Shown here one piece after another: positions 32,625-42,300 of a stretch of 64,000 nucleotides of DNA; position 1 is the first letter of the stretch; every line of letters begins with the position of its first letter. The position numbers and the translations under genes were made by a program. The notes below the pieces were generated by a model. That model ran no database searches and was not told where the DNA came from. It saw only the letters and a program-made list of their open reading frames with translations. The stretch is taken from the NCBI GenBank assembly GCA_946902875.1, contig OX336349.1, positions 8,145,891-8,209,890 on the forward strand. Reading direction: 5' to 3'. Source of the stretch: Nematopogon swammerdamellus (taxonomy: Eukaryota > Arthropoda > Insecta > Lepidoptera > Adelidae).

Positions 32625-32890
32625 AAAAATTAAAAAAACCCCTGACCCTTAAAAAGTCACAAATAATTTCCGTACTTTCATTTTAACTTCAAGTACTTTG
32701 TTTAAATAATTTTTTTTTACTTAATTACTTGATTATAGCTAAGAACCATCACGATTAAACCAGCTTTCTAATAAAAAAAAAAATTGCATCCAAATCGGTC
32801 CATCCGTTAAGGAGCTACGACAGACACACCGATACACACACTCTTACACTTTAAACTTATAACACCCCTCTTTTTGCGTCGGGGGTAAAA
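32625..32890 (-). repeat. Dispersed repeat R1, copy 3 (inverted)
   Basis: The reverse complement carries the same series as 31,755: CCCCCGACGCAAAAAGAGGG, GTGTTATAAGTTTAAAGTG, GGATGGACCGATTTGGATGC and AAAGCTGGTTTAATCGTGAT. Copies 2 and 3 therefore face each other. A short relic (AAAAGAGGGGTGTTATAAC) lies in spen intron 10 at 53,817-53,900. Confidence 0.85.
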
Positions 32891-33328
32891 CAAGTAATGG
32901 GGTCTTGGTCTTTCGTAAATTCTACATTGATGGTACCGTACGTTTCTTTTTGAGGGTTAATAATAACGATCGCTGTTCTGTCTGATTAATAATTACCGTA
33001 TAATGTGGTATGATTGTTGTAATTTACACTATATGTGTCAGTTCGACCCAGTTCGTTCAATCAGTCTATTTCGTGAAAATATGCCACGAGTCTCGATCTG
33101 TCACGATGGACTGGCTAAACTCGTCACGCCGAAAAATTCCTCTCTGTACTCAGTCTCTCACGATTTACATATTTACGATGCGGCCAAATGTGGTTGCAAA
33201 TCGTCATTGGCCAAAAATGAGGAAATGACATTGAGTTCCGTGCTGGTTCTGCAAATCCGGTTTTATATCGGTAAGTAATCGATATTAATTTATCGATTCG
33301 GTTCTCGCTCGACATAAGGCAACACGCG
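32891..33328. other. Spacer upstream of the 48-bp minisatellite
   Basis: A 91-codon ATG frame at 33,003-33,278 is not recognised and lacks supporting context. Confidence 0.3.
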
Positions 33329-33709
33329 TGCAACGGAAACGGAAAAAGTGACCCTTCATGTTGTTATGTCCCTGTGTGCAACAGAAACGACAAAAGTGAC
33401 CCTTCATGTTGTTATGTCCCTGTGTGCAACAGAAACGACAAAAGTGACCCTTCATGTTGTTATGTCCCTGTGTGCAACAGAAACGACAAAAGTGACCCTT
33501 CATGTTGTTATGTCCCTGTGTGCAACAGAAACGACAAAAGTGACCCTTCATGTTGTTATGTCCCTGTGTGCAACAGAAACGACAAAAGTGACCCTTCATG
33601 TTGTTATGTCCCTGTGTGCAACAGAAACGACAAAAGTGACCCTTCATGTTGTTATGTCCCTGTGTGCAACAGAAACGACAAAAGTGACCCTTCATGCTGT
33701 TATGTCCCT
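33329..33709. repeat. 48-bp minisatellite, 8 copies
   Basis: The unit runs GTGCAACAGAAACGACAAAA, GTGACCCTTCATGTTGTTAT, GTCCCTGT. Inner copies are identical. The first (CGGAAACGGAAAAAG) and last (CATGCTGTTATG) differ, as expected for edges. Since 48 is a multiple of three, several frames stay open on both strands. On the minus strand the 16-residue unit is QGHNNMKGHFCRFCCT, a Cys/His spacing that only superficially resembles a metal-binding knuckle. Confidence 0.95.
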
Positions 33710-33930
33710 GTTTGAGTCTAGGGAGGGCCGAAGGCATAAACCCCTATCACAGAACAACGAATAATCTAATCATTGAAATAATAAACAATAAATTATACAA
33801 TTAACACATGTGCAACAGAAACGACAAAAGTGACCCTTCATGCTGTTATGTTCCTGTTTGAGTCTAGGGAGGGCCGATGGCATAAACCCCTATCACAGAA
33901 CAACGAATAATCGAATCATTAAAATAATTG
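33663..33930. repeat. 148-bp-offset duplication of the minisatellite's last unit and flank
   Basis: The last 48-bp unit plus GTTTGAGTCTAGGGAGGGCC and CATAAACCCCTATCACAGAA at 33,663-33,780 recurs at 33,811-33,928 with few changes. Confidence 0.9.
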
Positions 33931-33969
33931 TAATAAAACATTGAAATAATAAATGAAATAATAAATTTA

Positions 33970-34370
33970 GCGGCGGGTGGCCGAGTTGTTTGGGCATCGG
34001 CTTCTCGTGCGGGAGGTCCGAGGTTCGAATCCGGTCGGCGTGTACCAATGAGTTTTTTCTGACGAAAAAATTTACGTGCATACCTTCACCTGCTGCTTCA
34101 CCGTTCGGAACCGGTGTAAAACTGTAAGTCCCTTCCCTTGCCCCTTACTAGGTGGTAGGCTCAAATTGTAGCAGACTGGGTTGGTACCACCGTACATGAT
34201 GTAAGATGGCCGCATAGCAACCTCGGTTGTGTTCTCCTCTAGTCCATTATAGCCAGCAATCCAGGGAAGTCTCCGGTATGGCGCCTACCTTCTCGGAGGT
34301 GATATTGGCTAGTCAGAGCATGTGCTTTGGCTCCTCTGACTCAGCCACCCATACAGGATTACATAAAAAA
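33970..34370 (+). repeat. SINE-B, full-length tRNA-derived SINE
   Basis: A tRNA-like head has an A-box region GGTGGCCGAGTTG (33,975) and a perfect B-box GGTTCGAATCC (34,021). Then come a core (AACTGTAAGTCCCTTCCCTT, TTACTAGGTGGTAGGCTC, GGTTGGTACCACCGTAC) that is also found in SINE-A, a specific tail (CCAGCAATCCAGGGAAGTCT, GGTGATATTGGCTAG, CAGGATTACATAAAAAA) and an A-rich end. It is a Pol III-type retroposon, not a working tRNA gene: the acceptor stem does not pair. Confidence 0.88.
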
Positions 34371-34462
34371 TAAATAACTAAATAAACAATAAATTATACA
34401 ATAAACAATACACAATAAACAATTATAGAGCCGGGGCTGCTATGATGGATGTAAGATGGGCA

Positions 34463-34652
34463 TCTTACATCCAGTACGATACCAACCCAGTCGGTTATTA
34501 TAATGGAAGGGACCTATACAGTTTTACACCGGTTCCGAACGGTGAAGCAGCAAGGTATGAACGTAAATTTTTCCACACACCGACCGGATTCGCACCTCGG
34601 ACCTCTCGCAAGAGAAGCTGACAAAGCCCAGACCACTCGCCCACCCGTCGCT
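34463..34652 (-). repeat. SINE-B copy 2, head-side fragment, inverted
   Basis: The reverse complement starts GCGACGGGTGGGCGAGTGG and has GGTGCGAATCCGGTCGG as its B-box region, then the TTCGGAACCGGTGTAAAACT region and part of the core. It faces the copy at 33,970. Confidence 0.85.
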
Positions 34653-35085
34653 TAAACTTGGTCTAAAACTTGGCTCTATCAACTCAATCGAGACGGAACA
34701 TACGAGAACATTGGTAATTGGTAAACTGTTAATTGCTCATTACTTTTAGTAAATATTACATGCGCGCCTACAATTAAATATTTATTGATTCTGCACTTAC
34801 GTTCTCCAAACTCACAGTGGTTTACGAGAAAAATCAATCGTGAGAAACCAATTTCTGGTAGTGGTGCGCCTAATAAGGGGAGCCCGTCATATTTTAATAT
34901 TGAGGATTTTGTTTGCTGTCACTCTCTATTCGCTGTCTCTCTAACTAAATCATGCAAAAGGGACAGAGGCCTAATTAGCAGTTATCGGCGTAGGTAGTGC
35001 CAGTTGGGGGTCAATGAACATGAATGATGATGATGTTAATATGGCAACGCCCCGGGATTCCGGGATTGATGATCCCGGGATCCGG
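34653..35085. other. Spacer with no gene recognised
   Basis: Contains a short palindrome GATCCCGGGATC near 35,070. Nothing else. Confidence 0.35.
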
Positions 35086-35122
35086 GGCACCTAGTTCACC
35101 CGGTGTTATGGGCTGACATCAG
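35086..35122 (+). repeat. SINE-A tail scrap
   Basis: GGCACCTAGTTCACCCGGTG, TTATGGGCTGACATCA is identical to the SINE-A tail. Confidence 0.8.
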
Positions 35123-35843
35123 TAAAGACCATTACTGTCACAGGTGTAAGCTGGCAAGTTCGCGGAGGCTTACACACACGTCCGAGCATAGACTGTCTAG
35201 CGGCGTCTCGTGCGCGTCGTTTCTTCCCTCTCCCCGCACGCACCCCGCACGACCATGTCCAGGAACCTTGTCTAACGCTCCCGAGCTCGCACTTGTTCCA
35301 ACATTATTTATGACATCTATCGAAAGTTCGACTTGTACGAAGGCCACAAGGGTAGATCTTCGATAAAGTACGCTGCTCCAGTTATTATGAGCAGACTAGC
35401 AGACACTCGCTTCACTCACGTTACTGTAAACATAGTTGTGCATTCGAAATTCGAATCGCTGCGCCTGCGTATACATACGAGTATACCTATTCGTTGTAGT
35501 CAGTCGCCGCGCCGCCGCCATTATGAAACGTGACCTCAGGCATTGTTTCGCAGACTTCTTGCACTTTATGATCTGCAAACACCGCTTTATCTACACCTCT
35601 ATTAAACTACTGCATCCGTTAATTACGAGAAACCATTTTGAAACGCGCGCATTTTCGTGCCTATTTTCGTTTGGTCTTGATTCCCGAGAGCAAGGTTGTT
35701 CAGAATTCGGGATACGATGTTGATATTTTCCCCGTTGCGTGTATGTATTGTATAAAATGGTATGGTAGTGTTATAAGTAGGTACTTCGCATGCAGCGGAG
35801 AGCCCTAGATATTAAAATATTTAGTTAGAGAGTTGCAACTCTG
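35123..35843. other. Spacer with no gene recognised
   Basis: Overlapping short frames at 35,100-35,720 lack convincing coding character. Confidence 0.35.
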
Positions 35844-35930
35844 TACCGTGTGGGGTCGGTACTTAAAAAGAATAGCCCCACTGCATCTCTCCCCGTCGCA
35901 TGTCGTAAAAGTCGACTAAGGGATAAGAAA
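35844..35930. repeat. 82-bp SINE-A upstream block, second copy
   Basis: Same sequence as 18,625-18,706 (TACCGTGTGGGGTCGGTACT to GTCGACTAAGGGAT). Confidence 0.85.
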
Positions 35931-35934
35931 ATTC

Positions 35935-36320
35935 GTCAGCCTCGGTAGCTCAGTGGCGCGGTTGGTTAGTCAACTGTTATTAAGCAACGCTGAGCGCGGT
36001 CAGTGATTGGATGGGTGACCGCTCGACCGTTGGAGGCTGACCGTGGTTCGGATTCCACGTTAAACTGTAGGTCCCTTCCCTTCTTACCTTACTAGGTGGT
36101 AGGGTTTATCCTGGCCGGGTTGGTACCACCGCACTGAACGAAACGTCGGTCGAAACGGCTATGTAAATAGTTCGTGTTTTCCGTCCAGTTTAGTGTAGCC
36201 GACATGAAATGAAGGGAAGCACTGACATGGCACCTAGTTCACCCTGTGTTATGGGCTGACATCACGGATGTTGTAGGTGATGTAGCCAACCGTGTCAGGT
36301 TCCATAAAAAAAAAAAAAAA
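35935..36320 (+). repeat. SINE-A copy 3, reference full-length copy
   Basis: Order of parts: A-box-like TAGCTCAGTGG at 35,946-35,956; a 43-nt block at 35,980-36,022 (TTAAGCAACGCTGAGCGCGG...GGATGGGTGACCGC) that matches the internal control region of insect 5S rRNA; B-box-like GGTTCGGATTCC at 36,045-36,056; the SINE core at 36,062-36,137, also found in SINE-B; a SINE-A-specific tail; and an A-run. The two tRNA boxes are about 100 nt apart instead of the normal 35-60 because the 5S segment sits between them. Confidence 0.9.
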
Positions 36321-36369
36321 CTCGATGTTTAAATCGAAATTTGAATAATGGCAATGTGTTTGTGTTTAT

Positions 36370-36535
36370 TTTTTATTTTTTATGAAAACTTAGCCCATCA
36401 CTTTCGTGAACTTGGTGCCATGTCAGTAATTCCGTCTTATCGTCCCGTGCTACAATGAACTGAATGGAAAACACAAAATATTTTTCATAGCCGCTTCGAG
36501 CGATGACCTTTAATTCAGTGCGGTGGTACCAATCT
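36370..36535 (-). repeat. SINE-A diverged fragment, inverted
   Basis: The reverse complement has GGTACCACCGCACTGAAT, then TTCCATTCAGTTCATTGTAG and CTGACATGGCACCAAGTTC: the core and tail of SINE-A with many changes. Confidence 0.7.
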
Positions 36536-37072
36536 GGTAACAATGTACCTAGGAGAAAATCGTTATTTAGTTTCAGATACTACATATTACATATAGTCCA
36601 GCAGTTATGTACTTTTAACTGGAAAATATTCCGAAGTTAATGAAACTTTTACAGGTTGTTTGGGGGTACACTAGAAATACTATCCTAAGTTTTCGACCTC
36701 GAGGACCCTGTGCTAACTTGGGGGTGGGCAAAAATCTCAAAAAATTTCAGACTTCTTTCAGCTTTTCGCCTATATCTCTTAAACTAAAGATATATTTTTG
36801 ACCACATTGCATGACAAAGTTGGAGAGCATTAAATTTCCTAAAATTTCATTGTTGAACCAGCTTTTCAGGCCCAACATTAACGAAGATACAGCCGATCAA
36901 AGTTAGACAAAGTTTCTTAAAATGTAAAAAATAGCAGAAAAACTGAGGTTTTGGCCCTATAACTATTTATTACCATCATTTCCATGTTAATTATGTTGAT
37001 CACTCATCATCAATATCAACGTCTTGGAAAACCTATGACCCCCTTCCCCCGCCCCCTCTCCCAAGGTGGTTT
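36536..37072. other. Spacer leading into the XRN/PIN-like relic
   Basis: No open frame. The low-complexity C-run (CCCCCTTCCCCCGCCCCCTC) at 37,037-37,059 marks the join. Confidence 0.4.
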
Positions 37073-37620
37073 TTGTTGTTTATCCTGGTGGGATATCGTG
37101 ATAAGCGTTCTTTGCTTCACTCCTCAACAAAGTTTGCCTTTTCCAAGACAACTTCGATCAGCACGATTTCGCAGGTGAAATTTCTTTCCAACGATACCAA
37201 CGAGCAGAACTTCATAACTATGCTGACGAGTGAAATGGAAGCCGGGGGATCCAAGTGAAGCAGACAATAGAAGACGCCGATGTAATGATTGTGGAGACTG
37301 CTGTCTCAGCTGCTGACAAGTATGATAGTGTCCTCATAACAGGGGAAGACATAGATCTTCTGTTGCTTCTCACTGCTTTGGGTTCTTCCAAAAAGAACGT
37401 TTATTTACAGAAGAGCGGAAAGGTTCACAGTCCAACTTGTATTCATCTCACTCGTTCAAGTACGATCCACAGGATATTCTTTTCCTGCATGCGATAAGTG
37501 GGTGTGACACCACCTCAGCACCATTTGGTATTGGAAAAAAGAAGGTGATGCAGATGTATAGCAAGAACCCTAGTCTTTTAGAGATGTTGGCGATTTTATG
37601 ACGATGACGAAGACCCCGAG
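37073..37620 (+). pseudogene. Relic of a nuclease-like (XRN/PIN-fold-like) arthropod repeat protein
   Basis: Three plus-strand frames read in turn give one protein. First comes KFLSNDTNEQNFITMLTSEM with a stop just after GGSK (37,258). Then come KQTIEDADVMIVETAVSAAD and YDSVLITGEDIDLLLLLTAL (37,255-37,400), and after a frameshift, FKYDPQDILFLHAISGCDTT and SAPFGIGKKKVMQMY (37,450-37,570). The DADVMIVETA...GEDIDLLLLL pattern looks like the acidic core of XRN1/FEN-type 5' nucleases. The ISGCDTTSA.FG motif is one I associate with multi-copy uncharacterised arthropod proteins, probably transposon-borne. With at least two frame breaks it is not functional. Confidence 0.5.
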
Positions 37621-37627
37621 GCAACTG

Positions 37628-37915
37628 ATTTTTTGACGTGATAACGTCTTATAAATTTATGAACACCGGCTGCACGCACGAAAAAGTGTCACGTTCCATC
37701 TGAGCCTGTGTGTGCAAGCGAGAGCGCGTAACAAGCGAGAGAGAGGCACAATCTGCCCAAGCGACAGTGTTGCCAAACGTACGGTAATTGCCGTATCGTA
37801 CGGTAATCGAGGCTAGAAATCGACAAATGTACGGCGTACGGCAGCAATAGGGGTGCCGTACGAAAAAATACGGTAATTCTTATAGCTGTGTTTCTTTATG
37901 ACGTTATCACGTAAA
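37628..37915. mobile_element. Element with GACGTGATAACGTC inverted ends
   Basis: TTGACGTGATAACGTCTTAT at the left and ATGACGTTATCACGTAAAAC at the right pair as inverted repeats of about 17 bp. The first 130 bp match 25,519-25,650. Inside, GTACGGTAATTGCCGTATCG and CGGCGTACGGCAGC form small palindromes. It is non-coding. Confidence 0.65.
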
Positions 37916-39057
37916 ACTATCGTCCGTAAACCGACTTTACAGACAACCAATGTTTTAAACAAAAAATTTAAATCTAAAATAAATAAATAAATTTTGAAGT
38001 GACCAAGTGATGTCTTATACCTACTACGTACGTAAAAAGGGTTGAAGTTACATATCGGATTTGTTCGCCATTTCCGTGACATAATTTAGTAAAATCGTGC
38101 CTTGCTGGAATTGCATTATTGCACATGCGCCGCGTTGCGATGCATGTGAAAAGTCGCGTCGCGTCGCAGACGCCGCGCTGTTTCAAACAATACTCCGCCG
38201 CCGGCAGTACTAGAGAGCGCCGCCAATCTCTCTCATTGTCGTGTCGTTTGTCTCGTGCGAAATTACGTTTATGTCGACACCACACCCGCTGCCTATGTAC
38301 TAAACTACGTCTCATACATCTTATCAACACGGCACGTTTCCAGGTATCCATCCTATCCAGGTAGGCGTCATCCAATACCGTCGCATTTCCTTTACAACTC
38401 TCATTCTCGCTCTCATTTTCCTGTACGAAGACTAATAAATAACTCAGCTCTCTAGCATCAGCAACGAGACGGTCGAATAAAATTCGTGATCATGCTCTCT
38501 TTAAAAAAAAAGGTCCAGGTGTCTGTCTGTCCATTTGTTTGTCACAGCATGTATCTCTTAAACGCGCTCAGCGATCTTAATGCAAATTGAGATGTGTATA
38601 TGTAGATATCCGAGAGGCAAGAAAGCTTAAGGGTCTACTCCCTAAATTGTGCCTCTCACTCTAATAATGCGCGTTTTTCATACATTTTATTTTATATTAT
38701 GAAGAAATTATACAACTTATAAAAAAATCCTCCAAAGAAAGTTGAAAATCGAACGAGAACGTTTAGAGAAAATAATCTTCACTGTTTTGCTCCGGGATGT
38801 GCGAGATGTGACGCGATGCGGGAGATTCGCTGACGAAATGAATGCCGCCACTGCGGAAGTATTCTGTGTTGATGAACCTAGATATATTATGGCATAACAC
38901 CTACCTGTAATTAATTCTGCATGAGTGGGTTATCAGTATATTACTCTTATGTTATGAGTGGACTGAACTGCGGCTGCCTCTGGTTTTAATCTGTGTATCG
39001 ATAGTTAATGTTGTTAGGTACGAATGTGTGTATTGATGATGGTATTTCTCGTTGCAG
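37916..39057. other. Region upstream of the first visible spen exon
   Basis: No RRM or start-codon exon was found. A dispersed-repeat-like patch (GTGTCTGTCTGTCCATTTG) lies at 38,518-38,640. The splice acceptor TTTCTCGTTGCAG directly precedes 39,058. Any RRM1 or N-terminal exon of spen must lie further upstream or be absent. Confidence 0.4.
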
Positions 39058-39309
39058 TGCGGCGGAGGAGGGGGGCAGCGTGGCGGCGGCCGTGGGTAGC
39101 GCGGCGCTGGCGGGGGGCGCGGCGGCGGCGGCGGCGGGCGCGGCCGCCGGCTCTGTGGCCCCGTGGCGCGGCACCAACGACTCCGCCGACCGCGGCGCCG
39201 ACTACAGCCGGCGCGGCAACACGCCCGTCTACTGCGCGCCCGCCCAGCACTACCGGCGCGCCTACCCGCCCACACTCCCGCCCACAGTCTCGCCCGGCGC
39301 TCTCGACAG
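39058..39309 (+). CDS. spen: spen visible exon 1
   Basis: Acceptor TTCTCGTTGCAG. The first base is codon position 3, so a coding exon must precede. It encodes an Ala/Gly-rich run and then TNDSADRGADYSRRGNTPVY and YPPTLPPTVSPGALD, an insect-Spen-like N-terminal segment. It ends two bases into a codon at GACAG|GTACAC. Conservation cannot be checked here, but the frame joins exon 2 cleanly. Confidence 0.85.
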
Positions 39310-42300
39310 GTACACACACCGTCTACTCTACATATGCGCCCTTTCACATCAAGTCCCACTTCCTGTCGCAGCTTGACGATGCTGCTTGATCAGTGTATGG
39401 CGTAAAAGGTCGCCCTCGGTCCATCATCGTCTTGACGTGGTACTGCACTGTCTGATAATATCTCGTGCTCACCTGTTATTGCGGGTGCACATATTACAAA
39501 TGTACAATAGAATTATCTTATGTTATGTACAATAATTCCGTGTGTATTCTGTTGGTGTTCAATAAAATAAAAAATTTCGGACGATAGCAAAGTGTGTACG
39601 ATGCGGTGACCGGTTGCAGGACACCGCACCACCGATGGTACAGCGGCGCGTGCGGCGCGTCGGGGGAGACGAGCGCGCCGAGCACGCCGGGCGGGGCGGG
39701 CGAGGGGGGCGGCGGAGGCGGCGGGAGCGTCAGCGGCGGCGGCACGCGCCGGCGCAGGCGCTCCGGCTCCGGCGTGGGCTCGCCGCCCGTCTCCTCGCGC
39801 TCCTCCTCTTCCTCCGGCGAGCCCAGCTCCGACTCGCGCGCCTCCACGCCCACCGGCTCCGGCGCACCCTCGCACCGCACCCACCCCTCCACACAGGTAC
39901 GTTCCTCGTCTACCACGAGACAATTAGCAACGAGAACTTACATTGCCGACGTGCCTCGACGAAGGTCCGCGTGTTGCACTAACGTGCGTCGGTGTCTTGT
40001 CGGCAGTGGTCGTCGACGAGCGGCCGGCCGCTGGCGATCTGCGTGCGCAACCTGCCCGCGCGCTCCTCCGACAGCTCGCTCAAGGACGGCCTCTACCACG
40101 AGTACAAGAAGCACGGCAAGGTGGCGTGGGTGAAGGTGGTGGGCGCGAACGCGGACCGCTTCGCCGTGGTGCGCTTCAAGAAGCCCTCCGACGTGGAGAA
40201 GGCGCTCGAAGTGTCGCAGGACAAGCTCTTCTTCGGCTGCAAGATCTCTGTGGCGCCGCACCAGGGCGCCGGCGCCGAGCTCGACGACGGCGAGCCGGCG
40301 CGCCCCTACGAGACCGATCTCGACGAGAACCATCCCAAGGTACCGCCCCACCACCCTCCGCCTCCTAGCGCGCCCCGCCGCGGCCGCCGGCGGCGCCGCG
40401 CGCGTGTCCGCCCATGTCTCACGAGCCGTGTCCGTGCGCAGGCCACGCGGACCCTCTTCATCGGCAACCTGGAGAAGGACGTGACGCTGCAGCAGCTGCG
40501 CGACAAGTTCAAGCACTTCGGCCGCATCATCGAGATCGACGTGAAGAAGCAGAGCGGCGGCGCCGGGTACGCCTTCTGCCAGTACGCGAGCATCTCCTCC
40601 GTGGTGGAGGCCATCCGCGCCATGGACGGCGAGTACGTCGGCTCGTCGCGCGTTAAGCTCGGCTTCGGCAAGTCCATGGCCACCACGTGCGTCTGGATCG
40701 ACGGCCTCACCGAGCACACAGAGAAACAGGTACCCGCCACGTACCCAGCGGACCGACCGCTTCCCCGCTTTCTTTCTTTTCCGTTCACACATCTAACGGT
40801 CTCATCACTCACGATGCCCGAGCTTTAGGACGATTCTAACAACGAGTCCGCCCGCTGGGGTGAGGGGTGCCCTAGGGCTCGTAGTAAGCATGCGGTGTGG
40901 CGGACAGGTGCTAGGCGTGGTGTCGCGGTGCGGCACGGCCACGTCGGTGTGCGTGGACCGCAGCGCGGGCGCGGCGCTCGTGCACTTCGAGCAGGCGGCG
41001 GCGGCGGCGGCGGCCGTGCGCGAGCTGCGCCGCGTCGCCGCCGCCATCGCTCCCGCACCCGCGCTCGCTCCCGCCGCCGCGGCGCCCCTCGCGGCCGGCG
41101 CCGCGGTCCTCCCGGCCGCCGCCGCTCCCGCGCCCGCACTCCCGCTCGAGCCCGAGCAGCGCCGCCTCATGGTCGACTTCGCCTCGAGGGATTGTCAGGT
41201 ACCGCCTCCCCCGACCCTGACACGCGCCAACTCAATAACGCACCCGACCGGCTCAGCCATACTTTTACATTTACCTTATTTAAATTATGTTGACATCAAA
41301 GGCTTATGTCAAATCAATATGATTGTGTAAGTTAATAAAAAAACAATCGGAGGAATCTTACTATTGCCTTATTATATCGAAATAATATCAAGTCGAATCG
41401 ATGAGTGAAATAAAAAAAAGAAAGCTACAATCGGTCTGTCACTTCCGGTCGAGTGCCCGTTATTGGCAGCCCATGTGAGTGCACGGCACGACATCGCATC
41501 ATGCTATCTAACACTCGGTCATACTGGATAAGTTTTCGCTTGTTTGTCTTGTCTTTTTATCTGCTTGCGGCTACGGGTACCACTAAGGCAGTACTGACAC
41601 GCCCTACCTTCTTCATTTCCCAGGTCGGTCTTAGCTCTCGGACGAATGTGTCGCTCTAAACGCGTTCAGGACACGATATTGACAGGTTCTGTGATGTTTG
41701 TGCAGGATGCGTTCTACGAACAGCTAGAGAAGCACGGTGGGAACGGAACTGCGGCCCTGGCCACCGCTGAGAGGCTACCTGGCGACCTCACACCTCGCTA
41801 CACCAGGCACGACTCACTCAGGTCCGTGACCGACACCCGCATCGAACCATCAACACTATCTCAGCATTCCGCTGTACAGTATTATAGTATCTTACCTACA
41901 TGCCGGGCGGCGCGGAGAGAATGTCTACTATTTCCTATTACTGTGCTAAGGAGTACTTATTTATTAATTATTGAAACACTGATTTGCGGCTGCGCGGCTC
42001 TATATAAGGTGTTACGTTAGCCATGTCATAAATTTCCGGAGGGTTACATACACACTCAAATAAACACGTTACGCAAAAAAATAATGTTTTTAACATTACT
42101 TTTCGAGAAATTTAACAAAACATGTTTTCTACATAAACATTAAACAGATCAACCTGTGTGTGTGTACCAGTAGCAGTAGTAACTCGCAGTGTACGGACGG
42201 GATCAATGACCGTACTATGTTCAATCAAACGTAGAACAGCTGTTTGTTGTAAGTTAGTCACAACTCACAAGGTCACTAGACCTGTGTGTAACCGTAGGTA

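Noticed and set aside
33329..33709. CRISPR-like array
   Set aside because: The repeat is a 48-bp head-to-tail minisatellite with no unique spacers, in a eukaryotic genome.
33285..33764. Open frames of 113-150 codons on both strands (QGHNNMKGHFCRFCCT-type units)
   Set aside because: By-product of a 48-bp minisatellite whose length is a multiple of three; open in three frames at once.
33970..34042. Possible functional tRNA gene
   Set aside because: It has A and B boxes but no pairing acceptor stem, and it continues into a SINE body with copies elsewhere.
35103..35723. Overlapping frames of 60-95 codons on both strands
   Set aside because: No similarity recognised, several frames compete, and there is no supporting splice or codon pattern.
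39938..40792. 284-codon minus-strand frame across the spen RRM exons, and similar Arg/Ala/Pro-rich frames at 38,952-41,330 and 43,541-44,406
   Set aside because: Shadow frames in very GC-rich coding DNA. The plus-strand frames encode clear RRMs and the splice phases agree.
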